Shown here: piece by piece, positions 23,775 to 33,145 of the stretch
Layout of the letters: every line of letters begins with the position of its first letter
Position numbering within the stretch: position 1 is the first letter of the stretch
NCBI GenBank assembly: GCA_963715285.1
Contig: CAVQRU010000017.1
Location: forward strand, 62,001 to 126,000
Origin: Sva-07 sp963715285
Lineage (GTDB): Bacteria; Actinomycetota; Acidimicrobiia; Acidimicrobiales; Ilumatobacteraceae
Length of the DNA: 64,000 bases
Direction of reading: 5' to 3'
Notes under the pieces: model-generated
Databases searched by the model: none
Told to the model about the DNA's origin: nothing
Seen by the model: the letters and a program-made list of their open reading frames with translations, nothing else
Position numbers and translations under genes: made by a program

Positions 23775-25187
23775 TCAGCGCAGTCGCGCCTTCGCGTCCT
23801 GCTTCGCCCGCGTCAACTCCACGCGCTGCGGATGGTCCTTGTAGAACGGGTCGAGCGGGTAGCAGCCCGACACGAGCCCGTTGCGCGGCCCCGTGGTGCA
23901 GTCGCTGAACGTCCGGCACACGAGGCTGCGGTCGAGCGGTTTCCCGGCCAGCGTGTCCGCCGCCAGCCCGGGGTACGACAGCATCGTGCGGCCGAGACCG
24001 ATCATCGAGGCGCCCCCGGTGTCGAGCACTGCCTGGCCGACGTGTGCCAGCCAGTCCTGCACGTAGGAGTACCCCGAACCGATGATCGTCACCTCCGGGT
24101 GCGTGATCGTCAGCTCACGCGTGACGGCGAGTTGACGGGCGACGCCGACCAGCGGATCCTCCGGTGGCTGGTAACCATCCGACGGCGGAAAGTAGGCCGG
24201 GCGCTGCACGTGCGGGTTGTAGTAGGGGCTCCCCGCCGTGGTGCTCACCAGTCCGATGCCCAGTTCGGAACACAGATCGAGGAAGGCGTGGGTCTCGGTG
24301 AGGTCGATGCCGAGGCCGGTGCCGTCGCCGCCGAACGCGTACGAGTAGCCGTCGGTCGTCTCGGGCACCCCGACGCCACCGTCACCCGCCCGGTAGGGCA
24401 CGAGATCGAATGCCGACAGCCGCACCGCCACGACGAGACCGGGCGCCCGTTCACGGATACCCGCCACCACCCGGCGCAGGAACGCGGTTCGTCCGGCGAA
24501 GTCGCCCCCGTACCGACCGCTGCGGTCGTACCCGGTGAGCAGCTCGTGGAGCAGGTAGCCGTGGCAGTGTTTGACGTCGACGAAGTCGAACCCCGCCTGG
24601 CGAGCGAGGACAGCCGCGACGACGTAGTCCTCGGCGAGCTCGTCGAGCTCGTCGTCGCCGAACACGGCCTCGGCGCCGACACCCAGGCGACCGTCGAGGA
24701 TCGGATGCTCGTACGCGGTCCGCGGCAGGGGTGCAGTGCCTGGGCGCGACCAGCGACCCGAGTGGGTCAACTGCAGGCCCACCACCTGATCGGGCGCCAG
24801 GATGCCCCGGAGTTCGGCGATCCCGTCGAGCGTCGACTCGTTCAACACGAGCTGGTTCGGATTGGCTCGGCCGTCCGGTCGCACGGCCGTCGCCTCGCCC
24901 CACACGAGGCCACACCCGCTCGACGCGAACCGTCGCCAACGGCGACGGACGAGGTCGGTCGGTCGACCGTCGGTGGTGGCGTCCCAGCCTTCCATCGGCA
25001 GCACCGCGAAGCGATTCGGAGCGACCAGGACCCCACCGCCGCCGTCGCGGATCTCGACAGGCCGGGCCAGCGAGCCGCGGTGAACCACCTCGTCGACGAT
25101 CGGAACGTCGATGCCGAGGTCACCGCAGTGCCGGCGGAACGCGTCGACACTGTCGAGCTTCTTGACCTGGGTCCACCGCACGCTCAC
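23775..25187 (-). CDS. Old-yellow-enzyme-type NADH:flavin oxidoreductase
   Basis: The 470-residue FMN TIM-barrel enzyme begins near MEGWDATTDGRPTDLVRRRW, with the substrate/flavin motif DVKHCHGYLLHELLTGYDRSG and the C-terminal flavin-phosphate segment MIGLGRTMLSYPG. Four cysteines near the end (SLVCRTFSDCTTGPRNGLVSGC) are unlike plain OYE and resemble the cysteine cluster of 2,4-dienoyl-CoA-reductase-like relatives, though no C-terminal flavodoxin domain follows. GTG at 25187 overlaps the DapA-like gene stop by 4 bp. The two probably act in one pathway of unknown substrate. Confidence 0.88.
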   Translation of the reverse strand: MSVRWTQVKKLDSVDAFRRHCGDLGIDVPIVDEVVHRGSLARPVEIRDGGGGVLVAPNRFAVLPMEGWDATTDGRPTDLVRRRWRRFASSGCGLVWGEATAVRPDGRANPNQLVLNESTLDGIAELRGILAPDQVVGLQLTHSGRWSRPGTAPLPRTAYEHPILDGRLGVGAEAVFGDDELDELAEDYVVAAVLARQAGFDFVDVKHCHGYLLHELLTGYDRSGRYGGDFAGRTAFLRRVVAGIRERAPGLVVAVRLSAFDLVPYRAGDGGVGVPETTDGYSYAFGGDGTGLGIDLTETHAFLDLCSELGIGLVSTTAGSPYYNPHVQRPAYFPPSDGYQPPEDPLVGVARQLAVTRELTITHPEVTIIGSGYSYVQDWLAHVGQAVLDTGGASMIGLGRTMLSYPGLAADTLAGKPLDRSLVCRTFSDCTTGPRNGLVSGCYPLDPFYKDHPQRVELTRAKQDAKARLR

Positions 25188-26116
25188 TCCGCCGTCCCCT
25201 CGTACGGTCGCAGCCGCTCGAGGACGTCCGCCAGCACGGCTCGATCGGAATCGGGTCGCCGCGGGGCCTGCGGCGGTGTGCCGTCGCAGCGTGCCCAGCC
25301 ACGGAGCTCGAACATGATCGCCGCGTCGTGGCGATAGCCGGGCACCGGCGGACGGAAGGTGAAGTGCCCGAGGTACTGCAGCAGATCGTTCAGCTCGTGA
25401 AAACCGGGATCGCCGGCGGCCCAGAGACGATCCCGGGTGGCGAACGCCGCCGGAGCGAACGTGGAGAGGCCCAACAGGTAGTCCGAGCCGTACATCACCA
25501 TGTCGATCGCGAGGTCGTTGCCGGTGAACACCGTGAACTCCGGCCGCACTCGATCCCGGAGGTCGAGCCGATCCCACTCCAGCTCCCGACTCAACGACGA
25601 GTGCTTCGCGCCGACGCACGCGGTGACGCTCATCAGGCCCTCGTAGGCGTCGAGCGAGGGGATCCGCCCGTACGGGACGAACATCGCTCCGAGTTCGAAC
25701 CCGATGAACCGGTCGACTCGCGCCCCGATCTGCTCGAGGGCTCCGACCCAACCATCGTCGTCGAGCTCGTTGAGCCCGTGGGACGGGAACACCACCGGAG
25801 TGCCACCACGCTCGGAGATGGCATCGCAGGCACGGATGTACCCCGCCAGGTCGAACGCGGCGCCGGGCTCGTCGGACACGTAGGCACCCGCCACGAAGTC
25901 GCCACCGGTCACAGCGGCCGCGACGTCCAGAACCCGGTCCTTGTCGGCGGCGTCGAGCAACTGCACGTAGCCCGTGTCCATGTTGACCGCAGGGATGAGA
26001 CCAGCGGCGGTCGTGCGGGCCACGTGCGCCTCGGTGGCCGCCCAGTCGATGTCGCCGGCCGGCGTGTACGGCAGCAGCACCGCGGACATCCCGGTGATCG
26101 CACGCCCCGGACGCAC
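25184..26116 (-). CDS. Dihydrodipicolinate synthase/N-acetylneuraminate lyase family protein
   Basis: The 310-residue class I aldolase-fold protein has the Schiff-base Lys in VGAKHSSLSRELEWDRL. The GxxGE-type pyruvate loop of true DapA is replaced here by NMDTGYVQLLDAADKDR, so the enzyme is unlikely to make dihydrodipicolinate. GTG at 26116 is preceded by an AGGA Shine-Dalgarno. Coupled by GTGA overlap to the OYE-type oxidoreductase. Together they suggest a catabolic or modification route for a keto acid, unassigned. Confidence 0.82.
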   Translation of the reverse strand: MRPGRAITGMSAVLLPYTPAGDIDWAATEAHVARTTAAGLIPAVNMDTGYVQLLDAADKDRVLDVAAAVTGGDFVAGAYVSDEPGAAFDLAGYIRACDAISERGGTPVVFPSHGLNELDDDGWVGALEQIGARVDRFIGFELGAMFVPYGRIPSLDAYEGLMSVTACVGAKHSSLSRELEWDRLDLRDRVRPEFTVFTGNDLAIDMVMYGSDYLLGLSTFAPAAFATRDRLWAAGDPGFHELNDLLQYLGHFTFRPPVPGYRHDAAIMFELRGWARCDGTPPQAPRRPDSDRAVLADVLERLRPYEGTAE

Positions 26117-26332
26117 CCGGTCCTGGACGCACTGCTCGGAGCGAGCCCTCACGGGGCCTCGCCCGTCATTGCACTCCCCAGATCCGGATCGCTCACGACG
26201 CCCATTGGACTGCACACCGCCCGCCCGTGCAAACCAGACCGCAGCTCGTGATCGCCCGTCACCCGACCTGTTCGGCGCCGAGCCGACCGGGCGGCGGGTG
26301 ATCGGTCCGGCGTCTACGATTCGCTGCACCCC

Positions 26333-27778
26333 ATGACCACCGATCCGCCCACCCGTGCACCCCAGTTGATCACCTACGCCGACCGACTGGCGGGCGACAT
26401 CGCCGGCGTCGAAGCGTTCGTCGACGGGACCGTGGCCGGCGCCTTCGGTGGGGTGCACCTGCTCCCCTTCTTCGTGCCGATCGACGGCGCCGACGCCGGC
26501 TTCGACCCCGTCGATCACACCGAGGTCGACCCGCGCGTCGGAACCTGGGCCGACGTGCGGCGGCTGGCGGAGGAGCACGTCGTGATGGCCGACCTGATCG
26601 TCAATCACATCTCCGCCGAGTCGGCGGAGTTCCAGGACTGGCTGGCACGTGGAGAGCAGTCGCCGTTCGCTTCGCTGTTCCTCACCCCCGAGCGCGTCTT
26701 CGGGCACGCGCCACAACCCGACGAGATCGGTGCGATCTACCGACCGCGGCCCACGTCACCGTTCACGACGTTCGAGTTCGCCGATGGGAGCTCCCGGGCG
26801 GTCTGGACCACGTTCACCGATCAGCAGGTCGACATCGACGTCGAGCACGAACTCGGCTGGCGCTACCTGACCGGCATCCTCGACCGGTTCCACGACTCCG
26901 GTGTTCGCATCGTGCGACTCGACGCCGTCGGCTATGCGATCAAGCGGGCCGGCACGTCCTGTTTCATGTTGCCCGAGACCTTCGACTTCATCGACCGCCT
27001 CGCGCTGGCCTGCCACGAACGCGACATGGAGGTGCTGGTCGAGATCCACGGCCATCATCTCGACCAGGTCGCGATTGCCGAGCGGGTCGACCTCGTCTAC
27101 GACTTCGCCCTTCCGCCACTCGTGCTCGACGCCCTCTTCACCGGCGATGCCCGGGCGCTGAAGCGGTGGATCGAGATCCGCCCCTCGAACTCGGTCAACG
27201 TGCTCGACACCCATGACGGCATCGGGATCATCGACGTCGGCGTCGACGCCCGCGACCCGAACCGCAGGGGCCTGCTCGATCCCGACCGCATCCACGACCT
27301 GGTCGAAGGGATCCACGAGCGCTCCGGTGCCACGAGCCGTGCGGCCACCGGTGCAGCAGCGTCGAACCTCGACCTCTACCAGGTCAACTGCACGTTCTAC
27401 GACGCGCTCGGACGCGACGACGCCCGCTACCTCGCAGCACGCACCATCCAGCTGGTGCTTCCCGGGTTCCCACAGATCTACTACGTCGGGCTGCTCGCCG
27501 GGCCCAACGACATGGATCTCCTCGCGGCCACCGGTGTCGGTCGCGACGTCAATCGCCACCGGTACTCGCCTGCCGAACTCGCCGACGCACTGCAGCGTCC
27601 CGTCGTCCGGCGACTCGTCGAGCTGCTGCGTTGGCGCTCCACGGAGCAGGCGTTCGAGGGAACCTTCGAACCGATCGACTCCCCCGACCATCAACTGGTC
27701 GTGCGTTGGTCCGCGCCCTCCTCCGCCATCGAGGTCACCATCGATCTCCGTACCGCCGAGGTCACGATCGGCCACTGA
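26333..27778 (+). CDS. Sucrose phosphorylase (GH13_18)
   Basis: The 481-residue enzyme would convert sucrose and phosphate to glucose-1-phosphate and fructose. Catalytic residues are nucleophile Asp197 (RLDAVGY), acid/base Glu238 (EIHGHH) and Asp295 (DTHDGIG). The loops IYRPRP and AATGAAASNLDLYQVN match those of bifidobacterial sucrose phosphorylase, which argues against the related glucosylglycerate phosphorylases. It stands alone and divergent from the aldolase gene across about 215 bp; no transporter or regulator adjoins it, although a sugar ABC importer lies at the start of the window. TACGAT at 26315 is a possible -10. Confidence 0.92.
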   Translation: MTTDPPTRAPQLITYADRLAGDIAGVEAFVDGTVAGAFGGVHLLPFFVPIDGADAGFDPVDHTEVDPRVGTWADVRRLAEEHVVMADLIVNHISAESAEFQDWLARGEQSPFASLFLTPERVFGHAPQPDEIGAIYRPRPTSPFTTFEFADGSSRAVWTTFTDQQVDIDVEHELGWRYLTGILDRFHDSGVRIVRLDAVGYAIKRAGTSCFMLPETFDFIDRLALACHERDMEVLVEIHGHHLDQVAIAERVDLVYDFALPPLVLDALFTGDARALKRWIEIRPSNSVNVLDTHDGIGIIDVGVDARDPNRRGLLDPDRIHDLVEGIHERSGATSRAATGAAASNLDLYQVNCTFYDALGRDDARYLAARTIQLVLPGFPQIYYVGLLAGPNDMDLLAATGVGRDVNRHRYSPAELADALQRPVVRRLVELLRWRSTEQAFEGTFEPIDSPDHQLVVRWSAPSSAIEVTIDLRTAEVTIGH

Positions 27779-27846
27779 CGCCATCTCACCAGGTCCCGGG
27801 CGGTCCCCCGTGACGAGGGAACGTGCCGGTGGTGTGATTCGATGGG

Positions 27847-30279
27847 GTGGTGGCCGACGGCGACGAGCGACGCATCTCGAGCTCCTCGCGGGATGACGAT
27901 GCATCGATCTGGAGCACCGACGACATCCCGGTGCACGCCGATCCGCTCGAGATCGTGTGGAACCGCCCGGAACGCTCGGCCGAACCCTCCGTGACGCTGA
28001 GCCAACCGCTGCCCGCCGGGGACTCCGGCGCGCCGAGTGCCCCAGGGCCGCCCGACGAGCCCGACGGTCGCTCGCGCTGGACTGCCGGCCGAACCCGCCT
28101 GCTGATCGCCGGCGCTGCACTGGTGATGATCGCAGTCGTCGGCACCCTGCTGGCTCGAGCCGGCAACGACGACGACTCGGCGACGAACGCCACGGTGCCC
28201 GACACGACAAGCGAGTCCGACACCGTGCCGGCGACGACCACACCAGGCACGATCGCGCCGGTCGGCGAACCGGCCGACAATGCCGCCGCGACGCCGACAC
28301 CGTCATTGCCGACGCTGGTCGAACTCCCCCCGCTCGTCGGCGCGATCGAGCGGCCCACCGAGGTGATCGCCCTGAGCGCCGACGGCTACGTGCACACGCT
28401 GTCGCTGCCGTCGGGACGGGTGACGTCGGTTCCGGTCGGTGGGTCCGACGAAGCTGACCTGTTCGGATTCGGGGGTAACCAGATCACCGTGGCACCGGAC
28501 GCGGCGGCGATCGGGCTGGTCGACGGCCAGTTCGTCGTGCTCCCGCGGGTGGGGCCACCGGTCGGCGTGGAGTACGGAGACTTCGGCGACGGCGTCGGCG
28601 GCATCGAGACGGTCGGTTGGCGAACCGGCGACGACGGAGCGACGCGCTTCGTCGTCGCGATCTATCCGTCGGACTCGGGCGATGTCCGAGTCGTGTCGAT
28701 CGACACGGCGGGCACGCTCGAGGAACGGACCCGCAGCGACGTCGACTTCTTCGGGCGCTTCGGGCGCTTCGGGCCCACGGTCACCGCACCCGACGGATCA
28801 TGGATCGTCAACGACGCCGGTGGCGCATATGCCATCGAACCGGACGGCGCGGCTCGACGGATCGAGGACGGCATCGTCTACGCGGTCTCCGACGACCACC
28901 GTCTGGTTCGTGACTGCGACGAGTCGCAGGCCTGCTCGACGGTCGTCGTGACGGTGAGCACCGGGGAACGCCGGGTGCTCGATCCGGCCGTGCTGCCCGA
29001 TGACTTCGCCGACCTCGTGTACGGCTTGGCGTTGGCGCCCGACGGCAGCGCAGCACTGGTCCAACGCAACACGTTCGCGTCGTCACGAGTCCTCGTCGAT
29101 TTCCAGGCGGGCGAGGTCGCCGCCTGGCCGATGACGAACTGGTCGCAGGCCTCGACGTGGGCGGCCGACAGCTCCGGCGTCTTCGACGCCTCGTCCGACG
29201 GCGACGGGCTCAGCTTCACCACCCGCACCGGCGAGTCGGTCACGTTCGCCGACGAGTTGGGATCGGTCGTCGCACTCGGCGTCCGCTGGCCCGACGCCGA
29301 ACTCGAGCCGGCCGCCAACGTCGTCGAGAGTGCTGCAGTCCCAGCGCGCCCGCTGGAGGCGACCGGGCTGGTACTCGCGGCGGCCGGTCGCGCCGGTGGG
29401 ATGTCGTCGATCGACCTCGACGCCGGCGTCGTCTCGAGCTGGGCGACGTCCGGCCGTCTCGGCTGGGACGGCGCACTCGTCCCCGACGCTGCCTCCATCG
29501 TCGCACTTCCGGTCTCCGACGCCGTCGCCTACGCGACCAGCCCGGACACCGAGACCGAGCTCGGCGCCGACTTCGCCGTCGAGGGGACGAAGTTCGCCGG
29601 ACCCGTCCCCGGCACGATCTGGGTTCCCACTCCGGGGATCGTCCCGGCAATGAGCACCATCGCGTACCAGCTCGTCCGCGTCGACGGAGCCCCGACCGGA
29701 GACCTCACCACGTCGTTTGCGTTCCCCGACGCCGAACTCCTCGGCAGCGACGGCCGCGGCGGTCTCGTCGTCACCCGAGGCGGCACCGTGTTCACACTCG
29801 GCGTCGACGGCGCCAACCCCCTGACCACCGGCGATCTCGTGGCGATCGGTGCCGACACCGCCTACGTGCGCGAGTGCGCCGACATCGCGACCTGCGACAT
29901 CCTCCGTCTCGACCGGCAAACCGGCGAACGGACACCCGTCGAAGGGTTGGGAGAGCTGTCACCGGTTGCGATCGCCCCCGACGAACGCGGGGTCGCTCTC
30001 GGCACGTCGGTGGCGCCGGGCGGTGACGTCCTCGTGGTCGAAGTCCGTTCGCCGGGTGAGCGGCGGTGGGCGATGTTCGACACCACCACCGTCACCGGCA
30101 GGCTCCCAGAACTCACCGACCTCGCGATCGCCCAGCCGGTGATCTGGAACGCGGACGCCAGCTTCGCCGCATTCCTCGCAGGCTCGAGCCTCGCTGTGTA
30201 CGACCGCGCTGCTCAGGACGTCGTCGCCGTCGACACGGTGTCGCTTCGTGCGATCGGGCCGGCGCCCATCGGCTGGTGA
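27847..30279 (+). CDS. Membrane-anchored propeller-like extracellular protein, unknown
   Basis: I do not recognise a named family. The 810-residue protein has a cytoplasmic N-terminus of about 80 residues, one membrane helix (LLIAGAALVMIAVVGTLL, about 85-102), a Ser/Thr/Pro/Asp-rich spacer to about residue 160, and then a long region of repeating beta-strand blocks such as VALRGDGSWIV-like turns (for example APDGSWIVNDAGGAYAIEPD and APDGSAALVQRNTF) typical of WD40/YVTN-like propellers. Two Cys-x-x-x-x-C pairs (DCDESQAC and ECADIATC) occur at equivalent places. GTG start at 27847. A role as an anchored sensor or scaffold is only inferred. The gene is 86 bp upstream of the DUF1704 gene. Confidence 0.75.
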   Translation: MVADGDERRISSSSRDDDASIWSTDDIPVHADPLEIVWNRPERSAEPSVTLSQPLPAGDSGAPSAPGPPDEPDGRSRWTAGRTRLLIAGAALVMIAVVGTLLARAGNDDDSATNATVPDTTSESDTVPATTTPGTIAPVGEPADNAAATPTPSLPTLVELPPLVGAIERPTEVIALSADGYVHTLSLPSGRVTSVPVGGSDEADLFGFGGNQITVAPDAAAIGLVDGQFVVLPRVGPPVGVEYGDFGDGVGGIETVGWRTGDDGATRFVVAIYPSDSGDVRVVSIDTAGTLEERTRSDVDFFGRFGRFGPTVTAPDGSWIVNDAGGAYAIEPDGAARRIEDGIVYAVSDDHRLVRDCDESQACSTVVVTVSTGERRVLDPAVLPDDFADLVYGLALAPDGSAALVQRNTFASSRVLVDFQAGEVAAWPMTNWSQASTWAADSSGVFDASSDGDGLSFTTRTGESVTFADELGSVVALGVRWPDAELEPAANVVESAAVPARPLEATGLVLAAAGRAGGMSSIDLDAGVVSSWATSGRLGWDGALVPDAASIVALPVSDAVAYATSPDTETELGADFAVEGTKFAGPVPGTIWVPTPGIVPAMSTIAYQLVRVDGAPTGDLTTSFAFPDAELLGSDGRGGLVVTRGGTVFTLGVDGANPLTTGDLVAIGADTAYVRECADIATCDILRLDRQTGERTPVEGLGELSPVAIAPDERGVALGTSVAPGGDVLVVEVRSPGERRWAMFDTTTVTGRLPELTDLAIAQPVIWNADASFAAFLAGSSLAVYDRAAQDVVAVDTVSLRAIGPAPIGW

Positions 30280-30364
30280 GTCGGACCGGCGCACGTGCGG
30301 GGGCGCGAGAAACTCATCCGATGTGGATGGTCCCGGCCGGACGATGTGGTGCAATGATTCGCCG

Positions 30365-31648
30365 ATGACCAACGAGGATGCACAGGATCGGTACCGCCAG
30401 GCGGCACAGATCCTGCACGACATCGCCAAGCCGATGCGGGTGCTCTCAGCGCTCGCGTGGCCCGCCGAACTCCGCGAGGAGTTCCTCACCGGTGGCGCCG
30501 ACAAGCTGCCCGAGCCCACCTACGCCGGCGTCGACCCGACACCGGTGCTCGACGGCGTGGCCGCAGTGAGGCGCCTCCTTCGTCCCGGCAACATCGTCGA
30601 CGACTGGCTCGACCGGGAGGCGACCTCCATCGAGTCGACCGCCCTCATGCTGTCGACGCTCGGCACCCCGGCGTTCCATGCGTACAGCCGCAAGCTCTAC
30701 GGCGTGCCGACGCAACCGCTGCGGTACGACCCCGCCACGCCGCTCGAACTCGCGCAGAAGGTCCACGAGTCGCTCGCCGACCTGCAGGCCGCGGCGCTGG
30801 TGCCTCCCGTCGTGCGGAGTCGGACCGGCGAGGAGGTCGCCGCGTTCATCGAGGAAGCGGTCACGGAGCACTTCGGGGACTCGGCCCCCGAGGTCCTGCT
30901 CGTCGACGAACTGTCGGCCAACGCGGTGGCGTCCACGAGTCGGATCAAGATCCGACGCGACGCGAAGTTCACCCTGAAGGACTCGGCTCAGCTCCTGAAC
31001 CACGAAGCATTCATCCACGTGGCGACCGGCCTCAACGGTCGTTCCCAGACCGACATCCCGATCCTTGCGCTCGGGCACCCGGGCACCACTCGCACCCAGG
31101 AGGGCCTCGCCGTCTACTCCGAGTACGTGTCGGGCACGCTCGGCATGGACCGGCTCCGCCGACTCGCCGACCGGATCGTCGCAACCCAGCTCGTGATCGA
31201 TGGGGCCGACTTCATCGAGCTCTACCGCTGGTTCCTCGATCGCAGCGCCGACCCCGAGCAGGCCTTCGAATCGACACGGCGGATCTTCCGGGGTGCGCCG
31301 ATCAGCGGGGGTGCCCCGTTCACGAAGGACTGTGCGTACCTCTCCGGCTACCTGTCGGTGGCGACGTTCATCCGCGCGGCGTTCCGCGCCGGGCGCGCCG
31401 ACACGTTGGGGCTGCTGTTCTCCGGCAAGCTGGACCTCTTCGCGATCCCCGCGCTCGGAGAGCTCCGCAGCCAGGGTCTGGTCCAGCGGGCACGGTTCGT
31501 CCCACCGTGGGCGTCCGATCCGGGTTGGGTGCTCGCGCACCTCACCCTCAACACGTTCATGGCCGACATCGACCTGTCAGCGGTGACCGACGCGATGTCC
31601 GAAGTTCTGGAGCACTGTCCTCGCGTCGATGTCGAACTCCCCAGCTGA
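30365..31648 (+). CDS. DUF1704 / QEGLA-motif (MATCAP-like) metallopeptidase
   Basis: The 427-residue protein has the HExxxH zinc motif H213-E214-AFI-H218 in LLNHEAFIHVATGLNGRSQ and the diagnostic TRTQEGLAVYSEY (Glu246) of the family called flavohemoglobin-expression-modulating QEGLA. Eukaryotic relatives (KIAA0895/MATCAP) are tubulin detyrosinases; bacterial substrates are unknown. ATG at 30365 lies 6 nt after AATGAT. It follows the propeller-like protein and converges on the hibernation factor gene. Confidence 0.88.
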   Translation: MTNEDAQDRYRQAAQILHDIAKPMRVLSALAWPAELREEFLTGGADKLPEPTYAGVDPTPVLDGVAAVRRLLRPGNIVDDWLDREATSIESTALMLSTLGTPAFHAYSRKLYGVPTQPLRYDPATPLELAQKVHESLADLQAAALVPPVVRSRTGEEVAAFIEEAVTEHFGDSAPEVLLVDELSANAVASTSRIKIRRDAKFTLKDSAQLLNHEAFIHVATGLNGRSQTDIPILALGHPGTTRTQEGLAVYSEYVSGTLGMDRLRRLADRIVATQLVIDGADFIELYRWFLDRSADPEQAFESTRRIFRGAPISGGAPFTKDCAYLSGYLSVATFIRAAFRAGRADTLGLLFSGKLDLFAIPALGELRSQGLVQRARFVPPWASDPGWVLAHLTLNTFMADIDLSAVTDAMSEVLEHCPRVDVELPS

Positions 31649-31701
31649 GATTCCTGCGAACCGGCCCCTGAGGGCAACTGGTCGGAGGCCGGCGGGACCG
31701 C

Positions 31702-32061
31702 TCAGTCGCGAACGGTGTCGCGCAGGTGCTTGTTGTTGCGCGGCTCGCTCTTGGTCTTCATGTCGGTGAGCTGACGGATCATCTCGTCGCGCACCTCGTT
31801 GAACGCACGATCGAGATCGCTGTTCGACGACGTCGCAACCAACGGATTGTGACCGTCGATCTTCATGTCGAGGGTCACGTGCTGGCTCTTGGTGTCCCGG
31901 TCCTTCACGAACAGTTGCATGGACACGGTCCCGGCGTCGAACGATCGCAACCGTGCGTCGAGCTTCGCCCAGTGATCGACGAGCTTGTCGATGTCGTTCT
32001 GGTACAGGTCGCCGTGCACGCTGAGACTGTCGGCCACCGTGGCCGGATGCTGGTTCGTCAT
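31702..32061 (-). CDS. hpf: Short-form ribosome hibernation/S30AE factor
   Basis: The 119-residue S30AE-domain protein begins MTNQHPATVADSLSVHGDLY and contains the beta-strand/alpha pattern LDARLRSFDAGTVSMQLFVKD. It lacks the C-terminal dimerisation domain of long HPF, which most actinobacteria use to make 100S ribosomes, so it would act as a monomeric YfiA/RaiA-like factor. ATG at 32061 has a strong Shine-Dalgarno (AAGGAG), unlike many neighbours. Confidence 0.75.
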   Translation of the reverse strand: MTNQHPATVADSLSVHGDLYQNDIDKLVDHWAKLDARLRSFDAGTVSMQLFVKDRDTKSQHVTLDMKIDGHNPLVATSSNSDLDRAFNEVRDEMIRQLTDMKTKSEPRNNKHLRDTVRD

Positions 32062-32152
32062 CACTTCTCCTTCGAAGCGGTGGGCTGGAAGCCCGTCCTC
32101 TGACACCATTCAATACGACGGATCACGATCACGCCCAAACCGATCGGCACGA

Positions 32153-33049
32153 TCATCCGAGGTCGTGGGGACCGGCGCCGAGATACCCCTTGCCCGCCCG
32201 GATCGCCTCGCCCCACGGCGCGAGGATGCCGAACAACTCGCCGATGTCGTCGCCGAGCGCGTCGAGCGCGGGGCGCATCTGCTCGTCGGTCGCGACTTCG
32301 ATCTCCTCGCGCGCGTGGCGCCCCGGCTGCGACAGGTGCGTGTCGGCACCGGTCCCGTCGAGGTGACCGAGATCGCGCAGGTGGTGTTCCGACCGGTCGA
32401 ACTCCTCGGTGGTCCACCCGCGAGTACGGCTGTAGCTGCGCACCGGCATCCCCCACGAGAGCTCGGTGAGGATGCCGATGTCGGTCGCGGTCAACCCTGC
32501 CGCCACCCACGCGGCGTTGTGGCAGTCACCCCGGTACTCGCGCAGGAAGTCGCCGAGGTGCCACGCCGCCGCGAGGTCGTCGTCGGGCACGTCCAGCGCG
32601 GCGATGCCGGCGGCGAGGGGGCGACCGTTGATCGGCAACGACGCGGCAGCGATCTGCAGCAACTCCCGAGCCCGCTCGACGCCGTCGGGCCGCTCGCCGA
32701 TCAATCGGCGCAGCTGCGCCAGCGCCCCATCGGCACGGGCGACACGAATCGTGTCGGCGTCGGTGCGGGTCCAGGCCAGCTCTACCGACGGCACGACGAC
32801 CGCGGCGCTGAACACCCCGAACGCTGCGGCGATCACCTCGCCGGGCACCTGGCCGAGCAGGCTCCCCCGGCTGGCGAAGTAGGCCGAGCCATCGGGGAGG
32901 GCGACGCCGTCGGCGTCACCCCGGCTCGGGTCGAAGCCCAGCGCCTCGTAGTTCGCATGGCATTCAGGCGAGAAGTACACCTGTCCCACGACCGGTTCGA
33001 GCACGGAGCCCAACCGGCGGGCGAGACGGGACGTCGTCGAGATCTCCAT
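32153..33049 (-). CDS. SCO6745-family protein
   Basis: The 298-residue protein matches the actinobacterial SCO6745/SalK-like family: an all-alpha N-terminal part with VYFSPECHANYEALGFDPSRG, the segment YFASRGSLLGQVPGEVIAAAFGVF, and a C-terminal winged-helix-like half with TATDIGILTELSWGMPVRSYSRTRGWTTEEF. Its biochemical role is unknown; the C-terminal half looks DNA-binding. A TACGGT hexamer lies 8 nt upstream of the ATG. Confidence 0.82.
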   Translation of the reverse strand: MEISTTSRLARRLGSVLEPVVGQVYFSPECHANYEALGFDPSRGDADGVALPDGSAYFASRGSLLGQVPGEVIAAAFGVFSAAVVVPSVELAWTRTDADTIRVARADGALAQLRRLIGERPDGVERARELLQIAAASLPINGRPLAAGIAALDVPDDDLAAAWHLGDFLREYRGDCHNAAWVAAGLTATDIGILTELSWGMPVRSYSRTRGWTTEEFDRSEHHLRDLGHLDGTGADTHLSQPGRHAREEIEVATDEQMRPALDALGDDIGELFGILAPWGEAIRAGKGYLGAGPHDLG

Positions 33050-33133
33050 GGCCCGCCACCGTACGCGCGGCGCAGCGATCGGCCGTCAGCGTGAGCGACA
33101 ACGCACGGGAACGACGTCGTCGCTGACACTGAC

Positions 33134-33139
33134 TACCGT
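33134..33139 (+). promoter_or_regulatory. -10 element of the 33146 hydrolase (leaderless)
   Basis: TACCGT ends 6 nt before ATG 33146; there is no Shine-Dalgarno. Confidence 0.6.
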
Positions 33140-33145
33140 TCCGCC

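Noticed and set aside
25184..26716. 510-residue version of the DapA-like protein
   Set aside because: The N-terminal 200 residues have no family match, overlap the sucrose phosphorylase gene and are probably antisense sequence; GTG at 26116 with Shine-Dalgarno fits the family length.
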